From Spirochaetaceae bacterium bin103 (GTDB lineage Bacteria; Spirochaetota; Spirochaetia; SZUA-6; Bin103), in NCBI GenBank assembly GCA_002238925.1, contig MPNH01000025.1, forward strand, positions 25,001 through 68,530: a stretch of DNA of 43,530 bases, read 5' to 3'. The notes below the pieces were generated by a model that searched no databases, was not told the DNA's origin, and was given only the letters and a program-made list of their open reading frames with translations. A program made the translations under genes and the position numbers. Shown here piece by piece: positions 35,373 through 42,871 of the stretch. Position 1 is the stretch's first letter, and each line of letters starts with the position of its first letter.

Positions 35373-37163
35373 ATGACTCCAAGACTCTTGTTGATGACAC
35401 TGGCGTTCGCGCTGGTGGCTTCCGTTACGTTTGCCGCCGCCGAAGGCGAGGAGGCGGCCGCGGCCGAGAAGGAGATGGTGGTCGACCCGAGCACCGGCAA
35501 GATGGTCACCGCGCCCGAGTACGGCGGTACGATCCGAGCGATCATGAACTTCAAGCCAGAGGGGATCGACCCCTATTTCCGCTACACCGCGGGAAACCTT
35601 ATCGGGCTGGTCAACGAGAAGCTCGGCGTCGGCGACTGGGCGGTCGACCGGAGCGTGGTCGGCTACACCACGCTGTTCCTGCCCGATGAGGCCCTCGTTG
35701 GACAACTGGCCGAGAGTTGGGAGAACCCGGATCCGCTTACCTCCATCTTCAAGATCCGCGACGGCGTGTTCTGGCACGACAAGGCGCCGGTGAACGGTCG
35801 GCAACTGACCGCGCACGATGTCGCCTATAGCTGGCAGCGGCTCCTGTTCGGGGTGGACGGCGGCGAGTCGAGCCCTGACTGTCGTCCGGGAGGCTTCGAC
35901 ATCTGCAACATCAAGTGGGAGTCGGTAACGGCTACCGACGACTCCACGGTGGAATTCAAGCTGCAGGAGCCTTCTGTGACCGCGTTCAGCCGCATGCTCG
36001 TCGCAGAGCATGGCTACATCGTCGCCCGCGAGGTGGTCGATGAGTTCGGGGATATTCAGGACTGGCGCAACGTGACCGGAACCGGCCCCTACCAGCTCAC
36101 CGACGTGGTGGAGGGCAGCTCCTGGACCTACACCAAGATCGACGATTACTGGGGCTTCGACCCGAAGTTTCCCGACAATCGCCTGCCCTACGCGGACACC
36201 ATCGAGTTCCTCGTCGTCAACGACCCGACAGCCATCACCTCGCTGATGCGTTCAGGACAGGCGGACTGGATTGGGTTCGGACTCAACTCCCATCTCACCA
36301 GTGTCGACTCGGCGGTCAATCTACAGAAGACCAACCCGAACTTGGTGCTCCACCCCTATGCCTACCGGTCGGAGACCGCGATCGGTTTCAACCTCCAGAA
36401 GGAGCCCTGGAGCGACATCCGCGTGCGCCAGGCCCTCAGCCTGGCCATCGACCACGAGTCCATCGCCGAGAACTACCAGCAGGGTTGGGGCGATGCAAGC
36501 CCGCAAGGGGCCACTGGCGCCAATGTGATCGGGTATGCCGTCCCGTACGAGGAGTGGCCCGAAGAGACCCAGCAATACTACCGGTATGACCCCGAGGAAG
36601 CCGAGAGGTTACTCGACGAGGCCGGCTATCCGCGCGGCGACGACGGCATCCGGTTCAGCACCATCTATTCGCACTACGAGTTCTTCGACCTCGGCTATTA
36701 CCAAATCGCCATGGATTACCTGCGGCAGATCGGCATTGATGTCGAGATCGAGGAAATAACTCGCGCGCAGAATAGCGAGTGGGGCATGAACCACGGATAT
36801 CCCGGCTTGCGCACGGACGTGTGGGCCGCCGAGTATCCCAGTGGCCTTGCCCCAATTAACTCATACTGGTCGCAAGCTGGCTGGAACCCCAACAACAACA
36901 GCGACGCGGTGTTCGACGAACTCTACGAGAACGCGCTGGCCGCTACTACCGTAGAGGAACAGAAGGAGTGGGCGCGGAAGGCCAACCTGCGCATCGCCGA
37001 TCAGCTGTGGATGATCAGGGGGCCGATTGCACCCCTGTTCGGCGCCACCCAGCCGTGGATCAAGGGCTACAACGGGGAAGGCGATATCGGCGGGATGCAA
37101 CGGTCCACCGTCCTCATGTACCTGTGGGTGGACCAGGACCTGAAGCGGGAGCTGGGCTTTTAG
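35373..37163 (+). CDS. Oligopeptide/dipeptide ABC transporter substrate-binding protein
   Basis: The 596-residue family 5 binding protein has a signal peptide (residues about 1-24). The mature part begins with Glu/Ala-rich sequence and 'APEYGGTIRAIMNFKPEGID'. Family blocks include 'LVGQLAESWENPDPLTSIFK', 'DDSTVEFKLQEPS', 'GTGPYQLTDVVEG', 'AIGFNLQKEPWSDIRVRQAL' and 'SLAIDHESIAENYQQG'. It should bind peptides or similar solutes in the periplasm. GAGGAGGAG before the ATG at 35373 sets the start. Two permease genes follow after a stem-loop, but no ATPase genes. A truncated second copy of this gene is at 40574. Confidence 0.92.
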   Translation: MTPRLLLMTLAFALVASVTFAAAEGEEAAAAEKEMVVDPSTGKMVTAPEYGGTIRAIMNFKPEGIDPYFRYTAGNLIGLVNEKLGVGDWAVDRSVVGYTTLFLPDEALVGQLAESWENPDPLTSIFKIRDGVFWHDKAPVNGRQLTAHDVAYSWQRLLFGVDGGESSPDCRPGGFDICNIKWESVTATDDSTVEFKLQEPSVTAFSRMLVAEHGYIVAREVVDEFGDIQDWRNVTGTGPYQLTDVVEGSSWTYTKIDDYWGFDPKFPDNRLPYADTIEFLVVNDPTAITSLMRSGQADWIGFGLNSHLTSVDSAVNLQKTNPNLVLHPYAYRSETAIGFNLQKEPWSDIRVRQALSLAIDHESIAENYQQGWGDASPQGATGANVIGYAVPYEEWPEETQQYYRYDPEEAERLLDEAGYPRGDDGIRFSTIYSHYEFFDLGYYQIAMDYLRQIGIDVEIEEITRAQNSEWGMNHGYPGLRTDVWAAEYPSGLAPINSYWSQAGWNPNNNSDAVFDELYENALAATTVEEQKEWARKANLRIADQLWMIRGPIAPLFGATQPWIKGYNGEGDIGGMQRSTVLMYLWVDQDLKRELGF

Positions 37164-37184
37164 CGAAGCCACGTCGCTTGGGTG

Positions 37185-37216
37185 GCGAGGATCCCGCTGG
37201 AGGGCGGGGTCCTCGC
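37185..37216 (+). promoter_or_regulatory. Stem-loop between binding protein and permease genes
   Basis: GCGAGGATCCCGC (37185-37197) pairs with GCGGGGTCCTCGC (37204-37216), 13 base pairs with one G-U, around a six-base loop. No T tract follows. Such hairpins between binding-protein and permease genes usually protect the upstream mRNA and lower downstream expression. Confidence 0.7.
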
Positions 37217-37292
37217 TGTCTTGCCGGTCAAGGCATGACCGTGCTGATTCATTGACTGGTGAGCATCGTCAAGAAATGGCATTTCCACCGAC

Positions 37293-38258
37293 ATGAGAGC
37301 GTACGCCATCCGCCGCGTCCTGCTGCTGATTCCGACCTTCTTTCTGCTGACGATCCTCGTGTTCCTGTCGGTGCGGTTCATACCCGGGGACGCCGTCGAC
37401 CTCCTCATGTTCCGGATGGCGGAGTCCGCCGTCGGCGGCACCGGCGTCGACCGGGCGGAACTGGAGCGGCGGCTCGGGCTGGACGTGCCGGTGCACGTGC
37501 AGTACGCGCGCTGGATGGGGGCGATCCTGCTGCGCGGAGACCTGGGCACACCGCTGCTGCGGCCGGAATCGGTCGGCGAGCTGATCGCCGGCCGGCTGCC
37601 GGCCACCATCGAATTGGGCCTGGTGGCGGTGACCGTGGGGGTACTGATCGGGGTGCCGATCGGGATCTACTCGGCGGTGCGGCAGGACACCATCGGCGAC
37701 TACGTGGGGCGTTCCTTTGCCATCTTCGGACTGGCCACCCCCAACTTCTGGCTGGCGACGATCATCCTGGTGTTTCCCGCGATCTGGTGGGCGTGGTCGC
37801 CGCCGTTGCGGCTGGTGCGGCTGAGCGCCGACCCGGTACGCCACTTCAGCATGTTCATCGTGCCGGGGCTGATCCTCGGCACCTACCTGGCGGCGAGCAC
37901 CATGCGCATGACCCGCACCATGATGCTGGAAGTGCTGCGCCAGGACTACATTCGCACCGCTTGGGCCAAAGGCCTGCGCGAGCGGCTGGTAATCCTCCGC
38001 CACGTGATCAGGAACGCGCTGATCCCGGTGGTGACGCTGGTGGGGCTGCAGGTACCGATCATCGTCGGTGGCTCGGTGATCATGGAGCAGATGTTCGCCA
38101 TCCCCGGGCTGGGGCGGCTGATGATTGACGCCCTGTTCGACCGCGATTACCCGCTGATCTCGGGGATCAACCTGTTCTTCGCCGCCGCGGTGATGGTCAT
38201 CAACCTGCTGGTCGACGTGCTGTACGCCTACCTGGACCCGCGCGTCCATTACGGGTGA
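37293..38258 (+). CDS. Oligopeptide ABC transporter permease (DppB/OppB type)
   Basis: The 321-residue inner-membrane protein has about six helices. The N-terminal helix 'LLLIPTFFLLTILVFLSVRF' (residues 10-29) is followed by the periplasmic 'LERRLGLDVPVHVQYARWMG' and 'RLPATIELGLVAV'. The ATPase-contacting EAA-like loop reads 'EVLRQDYIRTAWAKGLRERL', and the end 'FDRDYPLISGINLFFAAAVM' is typical. It forms the transmembrane channel with the next gene product. It lies 130 bases after the binding-protein gene. Fragments of this gene appear elsewhere in the window (27.9, 29.3 and 41.2 kb). Confidence 0.93.
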   Translation: MRAYAIRRVLLLIPTFFLLTILVFLSVRFIPGDAVDLLMFRMAESAVGGTGVDRAELERRLGLDVPVHVQYARWMGAILLRGDLGTPLLRPESVGELIAGRLPATIELGLVAVTVGVLIGVPIGIYSAVRQDTIGDYVGRSFAIFGLATPNFWLATIILVFPAIWWAWSPPLRLVRLSADPVRHFSMFIVPGLILGTYLAASTMRMTRTMMLEVLRQDYIRTAWAKGLRERLVILRHVIRNALIPVVTLVGLQVPIIVGGSVIMEQMFAIPGLGRLMIDALFDRDYPLISGINLFFAAAVMVINLLVDVLYAYLDPRVHYG

Positions 38259-38270
38259 CGAGGTGATTCC

Positions 38271-39248
38271 ATGGGTGAGGTGACCGTGCCGCTCGCGCGG
38301 CGGGAGCAGGGGGCGAAGGGACAGTCGTTCCTGCGCGACCTGCTGCGCCGGCTGATCAGGGAGCGGCCGGTGGGCGCGGTCAGCGGCGTGATCGTGCTGC
38401 TGCTGTGCCTGGTGGCGATCTTTGCCGACCTGTTGGCACCGTTCCACTTCATGGAGATGACCATGATCGACCGGCTCAAGGGGCCGTCGAGCACCTACCC
38501 GCTGGGCACGGACCACATCGGCCGCGACCTGTTCAGCCGCCTGCTGTACGGGGCGCGGGTGTCGCTCGTGGTGGGGTTCGCGGCCACCACGCTGAGCGTG
38601 GTGGTGTCGCTGCTGATCGGCGGGGTGGCCGGGTTCGTGGGCGGCAAGCTGGACCTGGCGGTGCAGCGCGTGGTGGACGCCTGGATGTCGTTTCCGGGCC
38701 TGCTGCTGCTGCTGACCATCATGACCATAGTCGGCCAGGGTATCCCGCAGATCATCGGCATGCTGGCGCTGGCCTCCGGGGTGGCGAACTCGCGGGTGGT
38801 GCGGGCGGCGGTGATCGGCATCAAGGGCAACGCCTACTTCGAGGCGGCGCAGGCGATCGGCAGCCCGTCGTGGCGGACACTGTTGCGCCACGTGTGGCCG
38901 AACATCACGGCGCCGATCATCATCATCTACTCGATCACGATCGGCTGGGCGATCATCGCGGAGGCGAGCTTGAGCTTCTTGGGGTTCGGGCTGCCGCCGG
39001 ACGTGCCGAGCTGGGGCACGATGCTGAGCCGCGAGGGACGCCAGTACATGGAGATGGCGCCGCGGCTGGCAATGTGGCCGGGGGTGGCGCTGACGCTGGT
39101 GGTGTACTGCCTGAACATGGTGGGCGACGCACTGCGCGACCTGCTCGACCCGCGCCTGCGCGGCGGCGGCGGGGTGGCCGGCGGGGTGGGAGCCCGTGCC
39201 GCCGAGCGCGCCACGAAGGCTCTGCAGAAGCTGGAACGATCGCGCTGA
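38271..39248 (+). CDS. Oligopeptide ABC transporter permease (DppC/OppC type)
   Basis: The 325-residue inner-membrane protein starts with a cytoplasmic arm and a helix 'AVSGVIVLLLCLVAIFADLL'. 'YPLGTDHIGRDLFSRLLYGA' (about 79-98) is the family hallmark. The coupling loop reads 'GNAYFEAAQAIGSPSWRTLL', and 'AEASLSFLGFGLPPDVPSWG' is conserved near the end. About 30 extra residues ending 'ERATKALQKLERSR' follow the normal terminus. It begins 12 bases after the DppB stop. No ATPase gene follows, so transport must use an ATPase from another locus. A frameshifted copy is at 41297. Confidence 0.93.
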   Translation: MGEVTVPLARREQGAKGQSFLRDLLRRLIRERPVGAVSGVIVLLLCLVAIFADLLAPFHFMEMTMIDRLKGPSSTYPLGTDHIGRDLFSRLLYGARVSLVVGFAATTLSVVVSLLIGGVAGFVGGKLDLAVQRVVDAWMSFPGLLLLLTIMTIVGQGIPQIIGMLALASGVANSRVVRAAVIGIKGNAYFEAAQAIGSPSWRTLLRHVWPNITAPIIIIYSITIGWAIIAEASLSFLGFGLPPDVPSWGTMLSREGRQYMEMAPRLAMWPGVALTLVVYCLNMVGDALRDLLDPRLRGGGGVAGGVGARAAERATKALQKLERSR

Positions 39249-39304
39249 GCCGGCCGCCCGGACTCCTGGCTTCACATTGCGCGCGATGCTGCGCTGGCGG
39301 CGCC
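39207..39304 (+). repeat. DppC-tail repeat, intact-cluster copy
   Basis: The last 40 bases of dppC and the following 55 bases recur at 33641-33736. The coding part recurs again at 42285-42316 in the second dppC. Confidence 0.8.
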
Positions 39305-39334
39305 GCCTTTTGGCCCATCCCGTGCGAAAAGCCC

Positions 39335-39363
39335 AGGAATCTGTCGCAATCCGACAGACTCCT
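39335..39363. terminator. Stem-loop between convergent dppC and vapC
   Basis: TCTGTCG (39340-39346) pairs with CGACAGA (39352-39358), extended by AGGA/TCCT across one mismatch. It lies between the two convergent 3' ends. There is no clear T tract, so this is a weak or bidirectional terminator candidate. Confidence 0.4.
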
Positions 39364-39382
39364 AGGCGAATGATGGCGAATC

Positions 39383-39811
39383 CTAGTCGGGATCTGTTGT
39401 GGGTTCGAACGGGTTCAAATGCGGTGCTCCGGTTGGAGTGATGTGACGGACATTCCGCGTCACGACGGTCATTCCGTGCACCAGTGCGGTGGCGGCGAGA
39501 AGGCTGTCGATGTCCGGCAGGGGATCGACAATGCCGAGCCGCCCCCATTGATCCGCCACCGTGCCATCCACGTTCACGATTCGATCCTGGAACCGGGTAC
39601 GGGTTCGGTCCAGCCAGGCGCGCAAAGCGATGGCGGAGCGCGGGTCGCGGCGGGCTACACGTTCGGCACCGCGCCGCAGTTCCCCCAATGTCAGGACGCT
39701 GAGGAACAGTTCGTCGGGTTTGCGCTCCCGAAACCAGGTGGTGACGAACTGGTTGGCGCGATCACGCTTGCGCAGCTCGGAAACCACGTTCGTGTCGAGG
39801 AGATACTTCAT
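39383..39811 (-). CDS. vapC: PIN-domain toxin (VapC/FitB-like)
   Basis: The 142-residue protein has the PIN ribonuclease acidic residues in order. 'MKYLLDTNVVSELRKRD' holds the first catalytic Asp, 'LSVLTLGELRRGAER' the conserved Glu, and 'DPLPDIDSLLAATALVHGMT' the third Asp. The end 'VVTRNVRHITPTGAPHLNPF' is characteristic of FitB-like toxins. Its ATG overlaps the stop of the preceding gene (ATGA), the standard toxin-antitoxin layout. It should cleave RNA when free of antitoxin. No frameshift is seen, unlike the other toxins in this window. Confidence 0.92.
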   Translation of the reverse strand: MKYLLDTNVVSELRKRDRANQFVTTWFRERKPDELFLSVLTLGELRRGAERVARRDPRSAIALRAWLDRTRTRFQDRIVNVDGTVADQWGRLGIVDPLPDIDSLLAATALVHGMTVVTRNVRHITPTGAPHLNPFEPTTDPD

Positions 39812-40383
39812 AGTTCAGCCGGTCGCGGCCCCGAACGCGCCTGGTCGAAGTCGGCATCGTCGCCTACGTCAGGCAGCGCAAGGAGATGATCGATGAAGCT
39901 CGCCGGCGTCTTCTCAAACGACGTCTCGACGAGGCTCGCTCCCTTCTGAGAGAGTTCCCACGTGCCGCGCTCCGAATCACTTCGCAGCAAGCTCTCCTCC
40001 ACCAACTGGCGGCGCTCCCATCGAGTGGCGTTCCACCATCGTTCCTCGCCTGATGAGAGCGACTCGAGGTCATCGGCAGAAAGACGGCCGGACAAGCGCT
40101 CCCTCATGACGGGACGCAGCGCGCCGGCGCGGACCGAACCGCCCATCTCGTAGATGGTCTCCATGAGCGGTTGACGGAGCTCCTCCAGGCTAAGGCGGTT
40201 TCCGCTGCGCGGTCGCGTTGCCCGTGGATCGGGGGTAGGCGCGTCCCGGTCCGCAGCAGGCGAGGATTCATGGTCAGCGGCGTCCAGGACCTTGACGAGA
40301 GCCGACTCCGCGGTGTCCGTGAGCGGTTCCGCCCACTCCTTGAGGCGCTCCAGCGCTTGCGCCGAAATGCGAATGACTGGCAT
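39808..40383 (-). CDS. Probable antitoxin with N-terminal arc-like segment and C-terminal winged helix
   Basis: The 191-residue protein overlaps vapC by four bases and is therefore its likely antitoxin. It is more than twice the usual size. Residues 1-40 ('MPVIRISAQALERLKEWAEP') resemble the strand-helix-helix start of ribbon-helix-helix proteins. A polar linker follows. From about residue 85 'LMETIYEMGGSVRAGALRPV', 'GEERWWNATRWERRQLVEES' and 'ERGTWELSQKG' match the winged-helix N-terminal domain of Mrr-type proteins. GGAGG seven bases before ATG 40383 fixes the start. A perfect palindrome lies 20 bases upstream. The antitoxin role is inferred from position. Confidence 0.75.
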   Translation of the reverse strand: MPVIRISAQALERLKEWAEPLTDTAESALVKVLDAADHESSPAADRDAPTPDPRATRPRSGNRLSLEELRQPLMETIYEMGGSVRAGALRPVMRERLSGRLSADDLESLSSGEERWWNATRWERRQLVEESLLRSDSERGTWELSQKGASLVETSFEKTPASFIDHLLALPDVGDDADFDQARSGPRPAEL

Positions 40384-40402
40384 CCCGTCACCTCCAATGT
40401 AT

Positions 40403-40415
40403 CTTTGTAACAAAG
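40403..40415. promoter_or_regulatory. Palindromic operator candidate of the PIN toxin pair
   Basis: CTTTGT-A-ACAAAG is a perfect 6-1-6 inverted repeat in AT-rich sequence, 20 bases upstream of the antitoxin start. Toxin-antitoxin pairs are usually autorepressed at such sites. Confidence 0.6.
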
Positions 40416-40573
40416 TAACATCATGTGCGTCGTGAGATCAAGATAGTAAATTGCAGACCAACCCGGTGTCGAAGGTGACCGTGGTCGGCGCATCCTCGAA
40501 AGATCGCAGCGAGCGTGGGCGGTTTCGGTCACGGTGACCTCGAATTCGCGACAGGTGAGCTTGGCGAGCCTTC

Positions 40574-41020
40574 ATGTTGCTGCCGCTGGCGTTCGCGCTG
40601 GTGGCTACCGTTACGTTCGCCGCCGCCGAAGGCGAGGAGGCGGCCGCGGCCGAGAAGGAGATTGTGCTCGACCCGAGCACCGGCGAGATGGTCACCGCGC
40701 CGGAGTATGGCGGCACGATCAGACCGATCGTGGCGCTCAAGCCCGAGGGGATCGACCCCTACTACCGCTACACCGCCGGGTTCTGGATCGGGCTGGTCAA
40801 CGAGACACTGGGTATTGGGGACTGGACCTTCGACCGGAGCGTGTTCGCCTTTGATACGCTATACATGCCCGACGAAGTCCTCACCGGGCACCTGGCCGAG
40901 AGCTGGGAGACCCCGGATCCTCTCACCTACGTGCTCCGCCGTCACTGGATGCTGCTCGTTGAGAATATCGTACAGCGTCTGCCGCGATACCCCATCCGCA
41001 GAGTCAGCGACCTGATCTGA
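40574..41020 (+). pseudogene. Truncated second oligopeptide-binding protein gene
   Basis: The first 118 codons closely follow the intact binding protein, with 'FALVATVTFAAAEGEEAAAA' and 'TAPEYGGTIRPIVALKPEGI' through 'GHLAESWETPDPLTYVL'. Then homology stops and 30 unrelated residues run to a stop at 41020. About 480 codons of the mature protein are missing. The signal peptide remains, so a short exported peptide could be made. No ribosome site or promoter like those of the intact gene was seen. Confidence 0.85.
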
Positions 41021-41055
41021 CGCTGGGCCGCCAAAGTCCGTGGTATCGGGCACCC

Positions 41056-41284
41056 GCAGCCGGCCCGTAGCGGCCGCCGCCGCCGCGCAGCCGCGGGTCG
41101 AGCAGGTCGCGCACGGCGTCGCCGAACGTGCACGTACACCGGCACGTCCAGCCCCAGCCGCCGCTCCAGCTCCGTCCGGTCGAATGCCGGTGCCGCCGCC
41201 CGCCGTCTCCGCCATCCGGAACATGAGGAGGTCGCGGCGGCGAAAAACAGGTTGATCCCCGACCCGCGCGTGCAGTACGGGTGA
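41056..41284 (-). pseudogene. Inverted fragments of dppC end and dppB
   Basis: On the minus strand 41236-41130 reads 'LLMFRMAETAGGGTG' then, after a frameshift, 'ELERRLGLDVPVYVH' (dppB codons about 33-70), followed by 'RDLLDPRLRGGGG' (the dppC end) near 41085-41125. Bases 41236-41262 are the inverse of the dppB 'GINLFFAAA' codons, while 41263-41284 match the last dppB codons ('DPRVQYG', stop) in the forward direction. So most of dppB is deleted and a middle block is inverted. Confidence 0.7.
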
Positions 41285-41296
41285 CGGGGTGCCGCC

Positions 41297-42338
41297 ATGG
41301 GTGAGGTGACCGTGCCGCTCGCGCGGCGGGAGCAGGGGCGAAGGGGCAATCGTTTCTGCGCGACCTGCTGCGCCGGCTGATCAGGGAGCGGCCGGTGGGC
41401 GCGGTCAGCGGCGTGATCGTGCTGCTGCTGTGCCTGGTGGCGATCTTCGCCGACCTGCTGGCGCCGTTCCACTTCATGGACGTGACCATGATCGACCGGC
41501 TCAAGGGGCCGTCGAGCACCTACCCGCTGGGCACCGACCACATCGGCCGCGACCTGTTCAGCCGCCTGCTGTACGGGGCGCGGGTGTCGCTGGCGGTGGG
41601 GTTCGCCGCCACCACCCTGAGCGTGCTGGTGTCGCTGCTGATCGGCGGCGTGGCGGGGTTCGTGGGCGGCAAGCTCGACCTGGCGGTACAGTGCCTGGTG
41701 GACGCCTGGATGTCGTTCCCGGGCCTGCTGCTGCTGCTGCTGCTGCTGACGGTGATGACCATCATCGGCCAGGGCATCCCGCAGATCATCGGCATGCTGG
41801 CGCTGGCCTCCGGGGTGGCCAACTCGCGGGTGGTGCGGGCGGCGGTGATCGGCATCAAGGGTAACGCCTACTTCGAGGCGGCGCATGCCATCGGCAGCCC
41901 GTCGTGGCGGACGCTGTTGCGCCACGTGTGGCCGAACATCACGGCGCCGATCATCATCATCTACTCGATCACGATCGGCTGGGCGATCATCGCGGAGGCG
42001 TCCTTGAGCTTTCTGGGGTTCGGGCTGCCGCCGGACGTGCCGAGCTGGGGCACGATGCTGAGCCGGGAGGGGCGGCAGTACATGGAGATGGCGCCGCGGC
42101 TGGCGATGTGGCCGGGGGTGGCGCTGACGCTGGTGGTGTACTGCCTGAACATGGTCGGCGACGCGCTGCGCGACCTGCTCGACCCGCGGCTGGGCGGCGG
42201 CGCCCGGGTGGCCGGCGGGGGGGGGGGCCGCGCGGCCGCGGGCGCGCCGGGTTGGCGGGCGGGGTAGGCGCCCGCGCCGCCGAGCGCGCCACCAAGGCCC
42301 TGCAGAAGCTGGAACGCAAGGGAAGCCCGTCCACCTAG
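41297..42338 (+). pseudogene. Second dppC permease gene, frameshifted twice
   Basis: It is a close copy of the permease at 38271, starting at the same ATG. A run of five G in the intact gene (38309-38313) is four G here (41335-41338), so the frame breaks at codon 14. The remaining frame is open from GTG 41395 for 290 codons, with 'YPLGTDHIGRDLFSRLLYGA' intact. A CTG run encodes eight Leu where the intact gene has five. A run of 11 G (42217-42227) shifts the frame again, so the normal tail 'ERATKALQKLERKGSPST' is read only in another phase, ending at 42338. Confidence 0.88.
42217..42227 (+). repeat. Poly-G tract, 11 G
   Basis: Homopolymer of 11 G near the 3' end of the second dppC copy; its length decides which of two C-terminal frames is read. 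Confidence 0.95.
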
Positions 42339-42349
42339 CCAATCAGCAG

Positions 42350-42417
42350 GTCAGCAGACCGCGTCCTACTGTCAGGCTTCCAAGGTCGCTATACTCACAA
42401 CCGTGAGTCCGACTGTG
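42350..42417 (+). repeat. Promoter-start cassette, copy C
   Basis: Third copy, more diverged: 'cagaccgcgtcctactgtc', 'ggcttcc', TATACT (42390-42395), then GTG at 42403 after seven bases. Here the GTG opens an intact gene, so this copy is likely nearest to the original arrangement. Confidence 0.85.
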
Positions 42418-42642
42418 TTCAGGGAGGGTCCGTATCGTTTTTTCTTCTTCTCGCGGGAGGAAGCGCGAATCCACGTACACGTCATCTGCGCAAGCGGCGA
42501 GGCGCAGTTCTGGCTTGCCCCGGCAGTTGAACCGGCGATGTCAAAGGGCATCAGCGCCCACGAATCGAGAGAGATCCAGCGAATCATCGAGCGACGGAAG
42601 GAGGAAATCGTAAATGCCTGGAATCAGCACTTCGCGGGCTGA
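42403..42642 (+). CDS. DUF4160 protein, predicted leaderless
   Basis: The 79-residue protein reads 'VSPTVFREGPYRFFFFSREE' then 'ARIHVHVICASGEAQFWL', the exact DUF4160 pattern (PTIFRxGPYRFFFYSxE...PHVHV). Function is unknown; it is almost always beside DUF2442 and the pair is suspected to be a toxin-antitoxin-like module. The C-terminus 'ESREIQRIIERRKEEIVNAW' is helical. GTG at 42403 lies seven bases after the TATACT box. It overlaps the DUF2442 gene by 29 bases. Confidence 0.9.
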   Translation: MSPTVFREGPYRFFFFSREEARIHVHVICASGEAQFWLAPAVEPAMSKGISAHESREIQRIIERRKEEIVNAWNQHFAG

Positions 42643-42871
42643 GGTTGTGCAGCTCACTCCGGCCGGCCTGTGGCTGGCGTGGCGCGACACCGAACTGTAC
42701 CTGGATCATGATCGTTTTCCGTGGTTTCGGCGGGCTTCCGTGGAGCAGGTATTCAACGTAGTCGAAGAGCGGGACGGGCACTTCCACTGGCCCGACCTGG
42801 ACGTAGACCTTGCCGTTGATCACATCCAGTATCCGGAGAGGTACCCGCTGGTTGCCAAAGTGGATATGTAG
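42614..42871 (+). CDS. DUF2442 protein
   Basis: The 85-residue protein has 'EVVQLTPAGLWLAWRDTELY' and 'LDHDRFPWFRRASVEQVFNV' followed by 'FHWPDLDVDLAVDHIQYPER'. This is the DUF2442 pattern (FPWFxxA...WPxLDxDL). It starts inside the DUF4160 gene at ATG 42614, with AAGGAGG nine bases upstream (42598-42604). The two are surely cotranscribed. Its biochemical role is unknown. Confidence 0.88.
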   Translation: MPGISTSRAEVVQLTPAGLWLAWRDTELYLDHDRFPWFRRASVEQVFNVVEERDGHFHWPDLDVDLAVDHIQYPERYPLVAKVDM

